Source: Ischnura elegans (taxonomy: Eukaryota; Arthropoda; Insecta; Odonata; Coenagrionidae). Taken from it: DNA of 64,000 bases. Each line of letters opens with the position of its first letter. The first letter of the stretch is position 1. The position numbers were made by a program, and so were the translations under genes. The notes beneath the pieces are model-generated. The model was not told where the DNA came from. It searched no databases and was given only the letters and a program-made list of their open reading frames with translations. The stretch lies in assembly GCF_921293095.1 (NCBI RefSeq), contig NC_060257.1:68828472-68892471 (forward strand), written 5' to 3'. This document shows, piece after piece, positions 19,601-34,400 of this stretch.

Positions 19601-22600
19601 TTGTAATTTATGCTATTCAGTTATTACTTGGGCTAAATTATTTTCTGTGGTTCTCTTTGATGTTGTGCAAAGTGTCAATTTTACTATTTTCATTCCCTGC
19701 AGTTTTGAGAAATTGTTTTATGGATTCTAGAGATTGATCTTCTGTCACATTAGCCACTTGTAAAGTGGGACTCTTGGGAATTGGGGATATTAATAATTTC
19801 TATCTTATTTTGAATGCTTTAAAACAATTTTGTGAGACTTAACAGTATAAAATATATTTTAATTTGAGATTTCCCTCAAGTATATTTCCTTAAATTTTAT
19901 ATTAAACTTTGGTTTGGTTTTCTTGTAAAAAATTTTAAACATGCATTATTTAATGCTGCATCTTGTCATTCTTGATAATCTTGTCAATGATTATTGAAGA
20001 ATCTTCATTTTTAAAGGGCTGTATTTGTGAAGTGCTATCATTCAAGCCTGCAAATGTGCTGTGTGTCCACATTTGCTAATTAATTCTTCAGGCGTGCATG
20101 CAAATTTTATGTACCTAGTGGCCTCTTTCAGATTGAGTTATAGTTACAGTTGATAGTTGCCAATTCATTGGACTCATTGGCCCTAATATTTGTTATTCTG
20201 GTAGCTGGAGTATTTATTCAATGATTGAGCGAGTATTGTTCTCTGTCCTTTGTTAAAATAAATATTATGAAGTTATATTTTTCTATTGATTTGACCGTGG
20301 TCTAGTGAAGGGAGATCCAGTGTAATATTTAGGATGAAGGGGGAAATACCTCATTCATTGATTGAAATACTATGTCTTTGTGTTTTAGGCCATCTATCCA
20401 TACTATTAAAATTATGTGTTAGTAAGATTTTCCGTGAATTCAAATGCAGTTTACTTATGTGTTTGGTCATATTTCAGTGAGCAAAGTTTTAGGTGCATGT
20501 GAGGGGGTGTTGCATAATTATTTTGAAAATGGCTACAGTGATTTTCAATTTTTGTGTGTGATATTTACGATATGTCTTCTGGGTAGGAAATTTTTAAATA
20601 TTGGTTGAAGAAAGAAGTGAAAAACTTTAAGAGTTAAATGTCTAGATACTCAAATGATAAAATACTTCATAAAACCTGACCAAGATGATTGTTAAGGGAC
20701 ACATAAGTTCGGTTATTAATTTATGATGTTGTGTTAAGGTCAGTTCACACACAAGTATAGTCGGGGATAAAAAGTGACTGTTAATGTGTCTTCTTAATTG
20801 GAAGGAGATGTAAAGAGATAGCCAAGTTTGAAACTCTTATTGGTGTCAGGAACATTTATGATATCTGATGTTCATTCTTTAAACTTTTAATCAGGCATGG
20901 AATTGATAACTAATTTAACTCTAGAGCATATAATATATTGCTACAGTAATAGTATCCAAAAAGTAAAATTTACCATTTTGAGTCGATGATGCTGAATGGA
21001 AATTATTCCTTCTCAAATGTTTCGGTGATGGATTTGTACGAAAAGTTATTTTTCTATCATTGCTTAAGAATTGTAAATATGAATGTGTGCAACATTGTGA
21101 TCCATTTCGTATGTGCTGTCTTAAATGCGTGTATACCATATTGAAATGTTTCCTGCATGCTTAAAAGCAAAGAATTAATTCGTTCGATACTACTGATGAG
21201 TGGGATTTTGCAGCTTGAAAGGTTTTATGTGCTCAAATGTAGCATTGACTCTCTTTGATATTTTATATTTTAATTTAATGTATGGAAGCAAAACGGTGCA
21301 TATTTATCATAAGTATATTAAAAGAACAAATAGTTAAAATGTTTGTGGACATTAATAGTTGCCAATTTCTTGGTTGTGACAATATAACCTGTTCCCATGT
21401 GTTAGTTGGAGTTGATGTTATTGACATTGTTGAATGATGTGAAAATTATATCTCTAATTAATACCATATAAACAGTTTTACAGCACAAAGTGTACGTGAA
21501 AAGCTTTTTTTTGGGTGCATCGTGATGCAGTTGATGAAATTATTATACATTTGAAGTTATCACTGTGTGAAATGTTGATGTAATCTAAGAGAAGGTGAAT
21601 GATTAAAAAAATGTCACTCACAGTCTGTGTAGTAGAATTTTGTTAGTTTTTCTTTTCAAAAAAATTTTCTTTGATCCAGTATATTGATTTTGTTTTCTCA
21701 ATAGCAGTGACTTCTGCAATGTGACCTTCAGTTGTTGCAGTTAGATCGTATGGTATCTAGTGGTTTCTATTTATATTCAAATTTAACCTGATCTGCTTTT
21801 TCCTGGATGGAGCCTTATCATGTTGTAGAATTGAGTTATCCCATCTTAACACTTTTCTATGGTTCCATGCAAATGACTCTTTTATCTCATGGATTACTGA
21901 AACTTGAAATCACTGGAGCATAACTTGCATTGAGTCAGTGAACAAGTTTAATAATATTTTCTTTCATATTTTTAAAGATTGTAGTGTTCAGTATATATTG
22001 ACTACACATTTTTTTAAATCTATGGATGTAAATTAGGAGTTCAGGTCTTCATCAACAATTTAAAACTTCAGTGTTCTTTACCTATATTTCAGAATGTAAT
22101 ATTTAAATATTTAATAATGATGATGCATATCATATTACTTTAACTTGAGACACTATAGTCCTTTTCATTACAAGGTAGACAATCACATGCATCTTTGTCA
22201 TGAGTGGTAAAACTCACCCATGTGGATTTGAACCGGAGGCCTGTAGGTTACCCTGCCAAGACTGGGAATGGCAGCTTTAGGGTTACAGTGAAATTAATTT
22301 CAAATAGATGTCAATTCCTGTTTACAAAATGCTTTATTAATGACATTGCCTGCATTTACTATTCATATTTTAATTTTAACTAATAGTGTTTACTTAAGAA
22401 TTTTTTGAGTAATTCAATCCGAAGCACCTCCTGTTGCCATATGCCTTCTTTCAATGGGCTTGAACACAAGTCTAGTAGAAAGCCCTTTGGAGATGAATGA
22501 TGAAATACAACCCAACGTTGATACCGGGAAGGGAAAAGTCAGGGAATCTTGTCCATGACTTCAGAGAATATTTGTCATGATGAAATATGAATCAAAAGAA

Positions 22601-24314
22601 CTAACAATGTCTGGTGGTTCAGGTCTTGTATTTTTGACACAGAAATATGCTGTAAAATTTCCTCTGGTAATGTGAAATTTACAAATTCCTTATTTGACTG
22701 TATTTAAGTGAGCTTAGTAAATTATTGTTTAATATGCATTCATTTTTTAGGCTTGCTTCATGTGCCCGCATAATTTGGACACCATATTATCCCTACTATA
22801 ATTTACTGATATTAAGTTTAAAAGTGAATGTTTTGTGTTTTTTAAAGTATGTATTTCAAAAGGAATTAAAATACATTTTTAGAATTTTCTTTTGGATTGA
22901 CAGGTAGTCATAAAAAATTTAGGTCATGATTGTAATGAGAGAGTGAAAAAGTCTGGGGATTTGAAGATTTGTATGCGGGGAAAGTTATTCACGAATCTTG
23001 AAGCAATTTTGCGACCACTTAAGATTGAGGTCCTACTAGTTTTGAGGAAAAAATGATATTGCCAGAAATTCCCTAGGGATAAAAATGAGTTTATGCAATA
23101 CCTATATGCATATCAAAGTGAGCGTCTTTTGGATGTTTTCCTATACATAGTTGCTCTGAAAAACACACGTGAATGCTCTATATCCTTAATTAAGCACTGG
23201 TCTCTAATAGTCATGGACCCATAGTCCCATGATTTGGAGAGAGGTGATAATTAATCAGGGACTGTATTTTCAGCAATGCATGAAGTTACTGTGGTTCTGT
23301 GAACCATATTTTTGGAACTATACCATGCTGTTGCATCATGTACAAGTTGCTGCTCAAGGAACTGGTGGAGGCATGATGCATTGTTCACTCAGCTGCAAAA
23401 TCTTGTCTTACAAGGGAAGGTGCCAAAGTGTCACCAACAGATTGTGTTCTTAGCATTATGATAGAAAATTTTAAGAAATAACTGTTTATTCAAGCATTCT
23501 ATGAGTCTTAGTTTTGAGGTATTATTGATAGAAAATACTCAATAAATAACCTAGATTTATGCAACTGGCGATATAAAAAATACAGCCCCATTCACATATA
23601 CGGAGACTCTTCTTTTATTGCTAGGCTCAAGTAGGAGTGTGGAAAGGGCAGTGTTGCCATTAAATTGTGGTTAACTCTTGAGCTCTCATATTGGCAACTA
23701 ATATGTAATCTTGCTGTCAGGCATTTGGCATCAAGCAGGTACTATGCATAAGTTTACTTGGAGACAGCTGCTTTATTAGTAAATTATAAATCTCAATCCT
23801 CTAATTTGAGCTATTTAACTGATGTGAGTGCCTGAAATCAGTAGCTATTGTATTGCAGTATTTATTAGGAGATGTTGTGGTCAGAGGTTTGGATTTTGGG
23901 CCAGGGTCCAGGATTCAACTAAAGATATAAATATTTAGTCGTCTTACTGTAATCTGTTCACTTTTATGCTTTCGGGTGAGTTTTCATGAGATCCCAGACA
24001 CTCTCGGATGGCTTCACTGATGGGAGAGAGGTAGTATTGAAAGAGAGGACAGGATTTAACATTGCCTAATGTATGTATATAGCCACCCTAGTTTGTCACT
24101 GAAAATTTGAGTCATGGGTGGCCAAAGGTATTTTGGGCTTGGTGCCAAGACAATATACCTACTCATTTGGAAGGTATTGAGGATAATCCCTTCACATAAA
24201 TCCATGACATTGTCAGCTACCAACACTGAATGCGGAACCGTTAGTGAAAGGCATGCTTAAAGATGTACAAGGAGAATGGGTGAGATTTGGCGACACTGCT
24301 CCACATGCATGATG

Positions 24315-24634
24315 TTAACACATTTATGGCATGGCACGTCAATGACGTGGTCCCATCCAACCCGAGATACGGAGCACATAAATTGATGTGCTGTTCCGGT
24401 CGGGCTGGGAGCCCATCCTCCACCTCTGTTCGTGACTGCTATCCACTTCCGAGTCTTCCGATCGGGTTAATGGCCTTCAGCAAGCTTCCCTCTTTCGAAC
24501 CGTGTGCGCTGTTTGTAAAAAGCAGTGTTTGAACGGAAGTTATGGTGCGGAAATGTCCCTCTATTTTTCTTTCTTATTTTAACGGCCAATTTTGACGATT
24601 TTAATAAAAATCGGGCTTGTGTTGAATGTGTTAA
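24315..24634. mobile_element. Possible TTAA-flanked MITE
   Basis: TTAA at 24315-24318 and 24631-24634 bracket 312 bp with short inverted ends CACATTTA / CACATTCA. The interior is GC-richer than the flanks. The inverted repeat is only about 7 bp, so this is tentative. Confidence 0.45.
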
Positions 24635-25089
24635 CCCGGTGGAGGTCTGAGAGCGACTGAGTTTACAAAGTGCTAGGCCACGCCTGCTGATTGCTGAATG
24701 GCTGAATGGAAAGTCACGTGTCAAGAAACTTTCCCTCCCCTCATCTCCACTTACTGTAGCCACACCAGCTCACCCGCTAAGATAAAATTAACAGAGTCTA
24801 ATTACAACTGAAATCCTGATGGTGTTATTTTGCAAATATTGTTGCTGGCCTTGGGTAAGAAAGTGCACATCCATGGATCCCCTACCCTGAATGTGTGATA
24901 AACGCTGATAGTCTCTTACGGATGACCTCACTTCTCCTCTATCAGACCCATCTATGCTGGGATTCACAGAAATGAGTGAGTGCTGCCTACATATACATAT
25001 TTTAAATGAATCTTATCCCTTGAATTGATGTTGACTTGAACTTTTATGTCCTTGACAAATGCTTGCTTAAATGGCTTTTCAAGTTGTTT

Positions 25090-25165
25090 GTACTGGTTGT
25101 AGCATTTTCAATACCTCCTGGCAATTGGGAGATCTGGGTTCGAATCCTAGCTAAGTCAGATATTT
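25090..25165 (+). repeat. tRNA-like SINE fragment
   Basis: Contains a B-box-like GATCTGGGTTCGAATCCTAG at about 25131-25150 preceded by CCTCCTGGCAATTGGGA. It is too short and degenerate for a tRNA gene and belongs to a different family from the three SINEs elsewhere. Confidence 0.4.
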
Positions 25166-25350
25166 TTTTATGGTGAACTTCATCCTTGAGTGCATATAAT
25201 TGATTATGGCTTGGTCTAAAAGATTCCCGAAATCTGTCTTATTTTTGGGAATAATTTTTAACTTTTGCAGTAGAATCATTGATGTGTTTCTTCGGAGAGA
25301 TTTGGTGCGAGGCATTATGAAATGTAAGCTATGCATTTAATATTAAAATA

Positions 25351-25356
25351 TTTATT
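25351..25356 (-). terminator. Likely kinesin poly(A) signal
   Basis: AATAAA on the minus strand, 67 bases beyond the kinesin stop codon. It is the first such hexamer after the stop. Confidence 0.55.
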
Positions 25357-25422
25357 TTAGCAAAAATTATAAATAGGTTACGATAAAATGCAGATTACAG
25401 TTTTATTATCACTGGTTTCATT

Positions 25423-25488
25423 CTATGAAACCTCAAAGTCGCTCTCTATATCTGAGCGATCATTTCTTCCCTGGAGTTTTTTGATGAC
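25423..25488 (-). CDS. Kinesin terminal coding exon
   Basis: 66 bp, phase 0, acceptor cctttttag. Encodes [20 protein letters not shown], one more Ser, then TAG at 25425-25423. The protein stops about 30 residues after the motor core, with no long C-terminal regulatory domain. Confidence 0.9.
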   Translation of the reverse strand, partial: VIKKLQGRNDRSDIESDFEVS

Positions 25489-28400
25489 CTAAAAAGGAAG
25501 CAAGTTTTTACTGTGCATAAAAGTATGAATATAAAATCTAAATTTTAAAACGAAATGAAAAAAATTGTGTGCATAATTTTACTGTAACCAAATTATTTGG
25601 CCCAAACATTTAAAAAATGTAATTTATTATTACATAATTTATTTTAGCTAGAAATCTAACTGACAGTGTAAGACTTCTTTCAAAAATTCATTGTAAAGAT
25701 AAAATTCCTACCTTTTTAAGCCTTGCTATTTCTTTGGTATCAGCTGTTTTCCTTGCAGTATTTGTTATATGCTTCACTCGAGATGCATACCTGAAGGAAT
25801 AACACTGAAACTATGAGTATGGATCAAGGATGTTAGAGAAGGATGTTGACATATTTTTTTTACAAATGTGAGGCAGGGAATTCATTCAGAATTTTTGGTC
25901 GGAGATTTAATCGCAACTAGAAATAATACATATTTTATTAGAAGTATTTTTACTTACACCAGGGAAGTTAGTGTCTCATCAACCCGACTTGCTGATGGGG
26001 AAACATTTACAAACATTAAAGTTTTAGCATTTCCTCCAAGGCAGTCTTGCATCAGCATTGTCAATTTGCTGTTTCTGCAAATAAGAGAGAACAGTTTAAA
26101 AGTCCAAAATTTGATCTGATGTTAATATTTGACTGGGCAATAAATATTATAGCATGGGCTTGTACATATATAGATTTCCACTCAACCGTGAAAACCTTAA
26201 AACCGTGACTAAGCTGTGAATTTCGTCTACCGTGAAAAAAACCAGGAAATAGCCATGAATTTCGTTATAAAACCTTAGAAATCTCTCAAACTTGATTGTA
26301 GAACTACGATAGACAGATTAAAAGAAAAATCGATATGTCGATCATGTTTCAAGGCCGAATCACATGCAGATACTGTCCACGCACTCATCTGCACACGTGT
26401 AAGGTCACACACACATTTTAAGGTCTCTTCTTTATGTCCAAGAGTGATGTGCATCAAAATGTACAATGCCCTTCCTAGGCATTTAAAAAACATTGAAAAA
26501 TTGTCGGCTTTCAAATACCAGCTGAGGAAGTTTCTTATGACAAAGTTTTTTTATACTGTGGATGAGTACTTTTCGTAATGTTGAACTGCTCTGCCTTTGT
26601 GTGTGATTACTTTTTTTTCTCTCTTATCTTGACCTGTCCTATGCATTCATGTAATGTCTCCAGGATGTATAATAAATTGAAATTGAAAATTGTATTCGGA
26701 GCACAATTATGTATTCGTCCGTGTGCCATAACAGCACGTTGACCTTAAGCCTGTGATTGGAAGACATTAAAAATCAGGCACTTCTTCACTTCCCTGCCGC
26801 CCTGTTCTCTCCATTTTCCCACTCACACCTTTTAGCCGAACCTGAATTTTGCTAACGATAGGTGGCGTCATGAGAGATTGTATGAGATAGAGAGTACTTT
26901 AATTGCTGCGTTTGAATTCAATGCATCTGTTGCGTTTATTACATTTTTAGTGGACGTGCAGCCGATGATTGTAACGTGATCAATATTTCTGCCTGAAATG
27001 CCTTATCTACAAACAGTTAATTTGATGACTTTTAGACCGTGAAAACCTGGAGTAAACTGTGAATTTTATAATTTAGTTAGAGTGGGAACCCTGATAGATA
27101 TATTTCAACCAGGTATCTAAACAGGGGTAATGAGGTGGTCAAAGGTTCTCTCCCATATTTTTTAAAATTCTATTCATGGGGGGTGGGAGGACAAGTAACG
27201 GGAATAGTGCGGTGGGGGGGCGGCTGAGTGAGGGATCAGTTTTTCCTGTAAAGGGTTCTATGCAATGATATTTCCTGAGTCAGTGTGCAAATCCTGGTTG
27301 CTCTGTGTGCATCCGTTTGTCTATGGGATTTTTTTTTCGGTTCACCAACTTTTTCCGATTTAGTGTAAACGTGTAATGGCTGATTGCCAGGAGCTATGCA
27401 CGGCTATGAAGTTTTGATTTTTGGTGGGGAAAACTCCCACAGAAACTCCAGTAATGCTTAAAACTGCTTACGGGGATAGTGCTCTGAGCAAAACATGTGT
27501 CTACGACTGATTTTCGTGTTTCAAGAGTGGACAGATGTCGATTGATGACCATCCTCGTTCACGGCACCCATCAACATCAAGAACGGACGACAATGTTGCA
27601 AAAATCCACTCCCTCGTTCAAGAAGATCATTGCCGAACCATTTAAAAACTTTATAGATACATATTTTGCAGAGGTTAAGGGAAAATATCGGAGGAAAAGG
27701 GCAGATTTTTGGCGCATAGGTGATTGGCTCTTCCACCACGACAACACACCTGCCCACACCACGCTGTCCATGAAGCGGTTTTTGACAAAAAAACGGCGTG
27801 ATGCCAACTGTTCACCCCCCCTATTCACTAGAAATTGCCACCTGTGACTCTTTTATATTTCCTAGACTGAAAAGAGATATGAAAGGAAAATGTTTTGGGA
27901 CTGTAGAAGAGGTAAAAAAAATCGCTAAAAGGCCTAAAGAACATTGATTTTAAGTGAATTAAAAAATTGTTTTGAACAGTCGAAGAAACGATTAGATAAA
28001 TGTGTTGCAGTCAATGGGGATTACTATGAAGGTGATAAAAATTTGGTGGAAAAATATTCATTAATAGAAAAGTTATTGCAAAATTCCCGTTATTTTTGAG
28101 TCCCCCTCGTAGGTACTTCTCAGGCCCTCGAAAAATATTCTTTTATGATTTAGCCTGTTTCAAGATCTAGTCCTTTTGATAGTATCAGTTTCTTCCATAT
28201 ACCAGCATGGCTTATGACATCACTCTGACTGTCCTCCATTTACTAGCAACTTGTAAAAAGGTCCATAAAAATCAGCACTTCAAATTACCTGTATGGGATG
28301 AAGCTCTGTCCTGTTGCTAAGGCATATATAACATCACCAAGTGCAGATAATGATTTGTTGATGGCACCAGCTTCACGCAAGCGGTCATCAGTTGCTCCTG

Positions 28401-31400
28401 TTCTCGAAGCTCGTTCACTACCAGCTAGGTCAAGCAGGCTTATCTGCAAAAGAATGAGAGCAATTTCAGGACTAGAATGGTGTAGTATGAATAGATAGAT
28501 GGTCATCGGTCTGAATCAGTAAAATACTGGAAAAATGGAATATATTTGCACCAAGATGTATGGGTGAATATTATTTACTCAATAAGTGCTTGACTTTGTG
28601 ATATTTTTCAATAATATACGTTAAAAGTCTTCTCTTTTCATAAGATTGCTTGTAAGTTCTTGAGTCAGTGAATTGATATCTGTCTGCGGTCAGTGGCAGT
28701 TAAATACTACCTCTATAACCTTAGGACATGTCATAGGGTATTATTTTCTGCTATTCACAAATTAAGAGTTGCTTCTGAAGCCAGAGGACAGTAGTCCATG
28801 CTATTTAGCAAGAGCCAATTGATTACAGAATATAACATCAGGCTGAAATTGTGTGGTGAAAATTACAGCAAAAATCAGGACTATGGTTGCGTAGAAACAC
28901 TGGCAGTTATGCATTTAACATTATAATATATTCGTATATGTATGTAGTTTTAGATTTGCATATTTCAAGTGTGATTATAGTTGATAATAGGTGCTATGTA
29001 AACTAATCCCATACACTGGGCAAGTGTACACTTTGGAATTTGGGTGACTGATAATGTTATTTAGGGAGTGATTCACAGAAAAAAAGATACATACATGAAA
29101 TGTTAAGCAAGGAATTTCTCTGTACGGTGATCTAATTTTTGATTCTAAAAATATTTTAGCAAAATTTATAAAAATCCTCCAAATAGATATGCTCCAGTCT
29201 TCCCTAATCCAGTGCAACATTAAGCTACAAGAAAAGGAAATTGTGGCAGTGTGCTATGATAATTTCTCATAGGGTAGTGGCCTCTATAAAGAAATCCTAA
29301 AAGTTTAATCTCATACCTTGCCCCTTGAAACTGATCCAGTGACGGAACATGTGGCTTGAATGTTGAGGGAAATGAGAAGGTGGGATCTTGATGAGACTGC
29401 ATTCATCCCAGTGGATGCCGTCCTTCGATGAGCCACAGCTTGCTGGACCAGGGAACACAAGCAATTGGCATCGCTGACATTGACGCGCTTTGCTCCTCGA
29501 ACCCATACTTCTCCACCGATCTCTCCTCCACTTCGACATATCTCCAGTTGTTCCGCCTTCTTGACATGAAATTGTGGCAAATCAGAGGTCACAAATAGGA
29601 TATGACTGATATTTGGTTTAATGCTTATAAATAACATATAAATTGGTTTGGTTCTTCAGTTTTTGATCTTAGAAGAATAATCAAGCTGAACCGAAGTTAA
29701 AAAGAATGGGTACCCAAATATGTTATCTTTGCCAAACCCAGTTTGAAAAATTTTATTGAGCATAATATGTCTAACGCAATTTAATAGAGTGATGTTGTGG
29801 AACTAGTCTCTGGTGAAGTAACTTCCAGCATCATCTAAGGTTTACAATAGGGCTGCATGTTTGAGTGCATATGTACCACCAGAGTTCCAAGGCTTAATCA
29901 ATAACTTTGACTGCAAGAGTGCTCTTCATAGACATTATATTCATATTTATGATCCTGGTTTCATGTCATGTGTATGTTGTTGGTGAATAGCCACTCTTTT
30001 ATGCCTGTGGTTAATGCCATAGCATTCAACGATCAGGCTTTAGCCTCAAGAAAGCAGTTTTATGTGAACAAAATGCTGCCTTTTGGCTTTTATTATATGG
30101 TTGCATTAATCATCTCATCCATATAATGCAGCAAAACTCCATTAAGGAAAAATTTGCCTGGGTAGTTTTAGGGGCAGAACACATAGTTGCAAATTCTGGA
30201 GTCCCAAATCTGGAAAAGGCAAATGATTCCTCAGTGGAATACTGTAATTTTATGTGCACTTGCATGGGGCTCTGTAATGACTTATACATTTCTGGTCGCT
30301 GTACTATTATTTCCTTAAATGCTAGCTTTTAACACGTTGCGTACCAGGGTATGCTAATGTTCAGAATATAACTTTACCCAATCAAACATTATGGTGCATC
30401 AATTCATTATGAATTACGAACAACAACTGAAAACAACCTAACGAATATGTATTGTACACTTTCAAATTGCTTAGGTTGACGCGCCTTTATGACGAGAATC
30501 TTCGTCATCCGTCAGGAATGTTCGGGAAAAAAATGACGAGAATTCTTGCCATCGGTACGCAACGTGTTAAGTGATAAAATTTAAAATTGATTGTTTGAGG
30601 CGTAACTTGGTGAAAGCGATTCATAATTAAATTAAAGTGAATTTCATGCAGTTCCTTACCTCTCCCGTTCCATCAATCCGCAGAAGGTCAATGAGCCTCT
30701 CATTATAGAGTTCCAATATGGATACTGATACTGTGAGGTCTCGGGTAATGGCTGGCCTTAAACTATTCCCTCCTGAAGATCCACCATTTGACAACTCAAA
30801 AAGAAGAGAAAATGTCCTTGGGGCCAATCCACATGTCTCTTCAGTGCCTCCTCCAAGTATTGTATGGGTTTTACCACTGCCAGTTTGACCGTAGGCACAA
30901 ATGCACACATTGTAACCATCCAATGCACATTCAATCAAATCCTGAAAATTAGTTGATTTATTAATAGTATTCTTGCATAATGAAACAGTCCAAATGTTTA
31001 ACTGTGAACAATCAAGCCAAATTCCTTAACCACATTTACATTCTGGTTAAATTCCAAAGCAAACAAGAGAGTTTAAGAATTTTTTTAGAGAAGTCAAGTT
31101 ATAATGGAAGTTGAATTTTTTTTAAATCTTAGCTTTGGAAGATAAATTCTTATTATTTAAATGGGAAAGGTAAACTAATCATTGGCTCACAAACAATTGA
31201 AATGATAATTATTGTTGCAATTCATTTAAGTTAAGGTTATGAAGCATTGTGATCATATGTAATGCTTGACTTAGTAAATTTTTATTCCATATCTTAAATA
31301 GAAATGCAAAAATTGTTTTTCCAAATGACGTTGAATTCTCCTCTGCTATTTGTTGTTTTAAGAACTTCAAAAGATATATCACCCTTGCTTCCTGAAAGAC

Positions 31401-34400
31401 TTCTTCTTGAGTGGCCTCTGGAGGAAAAACTCGGTCGAAGTTGAACTCCTTCAATGCATTCCCATCTCTTCGCCCATTCAGGCTGCTCGAACTTGATGAA
31501 TTCGCATCAAGGTGAACAAATGCAGTGTAGCGGTTAGGACCAACTTCAACTGCCAATGGCTCTGACAGGCCATTGTCCATTATTTCTATTGGACGAATTC
31601 TACAATAGACTCTCACCCGGCCCTTCATTTCTTCCAGCTGTAATTTTGAATGAATTTACATGAGGTCTAATTCTACATTAAATTTACACTATCTACTATG
31701 CAACATATGGTGGTTAATAATTGCTTGAAGCAGGTAATTTTCAGTAGCTAATCATGAGGTTCAAGTCTAGTCATCGCAATCATTTTGAAGAAAGGCAATT
31801 TTTTTCAGTTTTTATGAAAATGTTTGCAATGTTTCTATGAAAAATTGCAAACAGCTTGTCATACTGTTGCATAAAAATTTTTGTGCCCTTGCATGGATAC
31901 TTAGATAATACATTTTGCTTTAATCATCATCAAATCTATAGATGACCCTATTTCTTGCCACTGATAATTTCAGCTCTGTGACTTCTTCCATCTGCAAGCT
32001 TGAGTTATTACCACTGCATATATTGATGTGTTTGAGAGATTGTTTTCTGTGTATCCCCTCCAAATGAACACTCCTCGAAATGTATTTTACCTTCCAAGAT
32101 ACCCCCAATGAATTTTTTTGACTGTACCCTTGATACTCTTAACTTAACATTTACGAGCTGAAATTTTATGCTTCACTGAAATCTTGATTTTTAAGAGTAT
32201 CAAGATCATCATGCTGACTTCGTGTAATAAAGTTCTTTTTAATGTGAAACTGCTAAGTACATATCTACACTTCCATTATTTGAAATAAGGGAATGGAAAA
32301 TTGAAGCTTTAGTGTGTATGTCCTTTGATTGCATGGTTGGGGGGGGGGGGGGGCTTTTCAGGTCCCCGTGTCCCAGTACTTAACCCTTCTTGGTCCATAA
32401 TGCTGTTCTTACACTGCTTTAATTTGCAGACAAAAGCACCACAGTTAAGGTATTAATTGACACCCAACCTTAGTCTGAATCTTGAATTGCTTAACTTCTA
32501 AGATTGTGTGGGAATGGGTGTTTCATTGAGTGCCCTTGCCAAACAACTTAATACTTCATACATTTAAGCTCCTTTACAGGGCCCACTAAAAATCCTTATT
32601 AATGACACTACCTAATTTTGGCAATCTCTATAGTCTCCAGCTCAACTTAGTGGAAGTTCATTATAACAAATGGAAAAGAAAACTATGTACTTATCCACCA
32701 ATTTATTTCATTTATTGTATAAATAATATTGTATGAATAAATTGATGGATAAGTACATAGTTTTCTTTCCATTTGTTCCTAATTTTGACATTTTTACTCG
32801 ATGAAGTAACTACCTCAAAACATGTTTTGTCATTAATAAAGCTGTTTATGGGAACTCTCAGTGATACTTACTTTGCTTTGAAGTCCAAGCCTCAACCCTC
32901 GTTCTTCTGTTGCCTGCATTTCAGCATCTGAAACTCGGTCTTTCAGCTTAAGGAACGCTCCTTCCATCTCAGACATTTTGCTCATCATCATTATTTTTTC
33001 GGATAACATAGCTTGTATTTCTGATTCAGCGGCATCTCTTTGCTTCGTGGCAACAGTCTCAGTCACCTGCAACTTGTGTAATAATTCTGCTTTTTCTTTG
33101 ATTAGCTCAGATATTTTAGTATTGGCTTGCTCCAATTTGCGTGTGTACTCTTGCAGTGATTCCTTCAGTGTCTTGCATTCCTTCTCTAATTTATCTCTGA
33201 TTTTTTCATTTACGTTGTCTTTGGGTGGAGCAATTATTTTCATACTTTTTGGTTCAGTAGCTTTCTTCAACTCCTCCTCCAAGACCTTGATTTTTTGCTC
33301 AGCGTCATCAAGTTTAATCTGCAGTTTCACCAGTGCCTCATTCAACAAGTTTTGTTTTTCCTGGCGATGTTGCTGAGTTACCTGGGTTTGAGGATGATAA
33401 GAAACAAATCAGAAGAATAGCCTTACAATTGTGTACTGGTTGACTTAGGCCCATAACTAGGGTGGGGTGGAGGGGACACATGCCCTGGGACACAGATTTA
33501 AGTAGGTAACAAAACTTGAAAAGTTTATTTAAAAATTATATTTTTCTAATTAAATTATTTATCGTTAATTATGAATTTATTAATTACTAAACAATAATAT
33601 TAATAAAAATTATTCATGGCAAACAAAAGGTGTGTAATTTCAACTAACACATCTCAAAAAAATACCTCAGACGATGGGGGTGGCAAACTGATCCTTGCCC
33701 CCCAAACAAAACTCCTCATTTTGGCCCTGGGTTAACCCAAAGTCAATGGTTTAGTCTATTATGACATTCATGGTTTATAGTGCATTGATCCATTTGCTAG
33801 CTAAATAGTTATTACTAATTGTAAGAAATACAGATTGTGTGGAGGTGGCAGCAGCAGATACAGAAAAAACTGAAGGGGGCGCAAAAGATACCTTCAGTTA
33901 CCTTTGCTTTCATCGTACTAAAAAATAATCCAGTCATATGCAAAGTTTAAGAAGGTTTTAATTAAAGTGATTATGTAAAAATACAAGACAATATCATCTT
34001 ATGATATAAAAAAGTTAAAATTGTAGTTCTGCAATGTTTGGCAATAAGGGCTGCCCCACAAGGGGGGGGGTTGTGCACCCCTGTGCCCTCCATGTGTATC
34101 CAACACTGGGAGGTGGAAAGAAGAGTGCTGAAAGATGCAGAGATAAGGTGATGAGGAAGGACTAGAAAAAGTGGGAGAGCATTTACGGAAGAGAAGTGTT
34201 GAGAAAGGAGGGGGGTGACCCTGAAACAGTATTGGAATCTAGAGAAAGATAGCTCGGAAAGATAAGTGAACATGGGAGTTTACATTAATAAATTTTTATG
34301 GCATCACCGTGCTTATCCCAGAGTTATAAATATACATATCAGTGGCACATCTATAGGGGGTGGGGGGGGTTAGGTGGGGTATAGCTCCCACCATTTGGTC

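Larger units (their letters stand above)
13628..25350. other. Intergenic region between convergent DOLPP1 and kinesin
   Basis: About 11.7 kb of AT- and T-rich DNA. Apart from the repeats listed separately (15365-15625, 16138-16451, 16556-16690, 24319-24630, 25090-25165), I see no gene. Open frames such as 17480-17686, 18104-18458, 19552-19737, 20921-21139 and 23229-23453 are short, T/A-biased, and match no family I know. Some of it may be transcribed as a long DOLPP1 3'UTR. Confidence 0.5.

Noticed and set aside
31920..32108. Minus-strand frame with [16 protein letters not shown] after an AG, as an extra kinesin exon
   Set aside because: No usable donor before the stop, and the 32872 and 31637 exons already join in phase 0 at the expected stalk-to-neck position.
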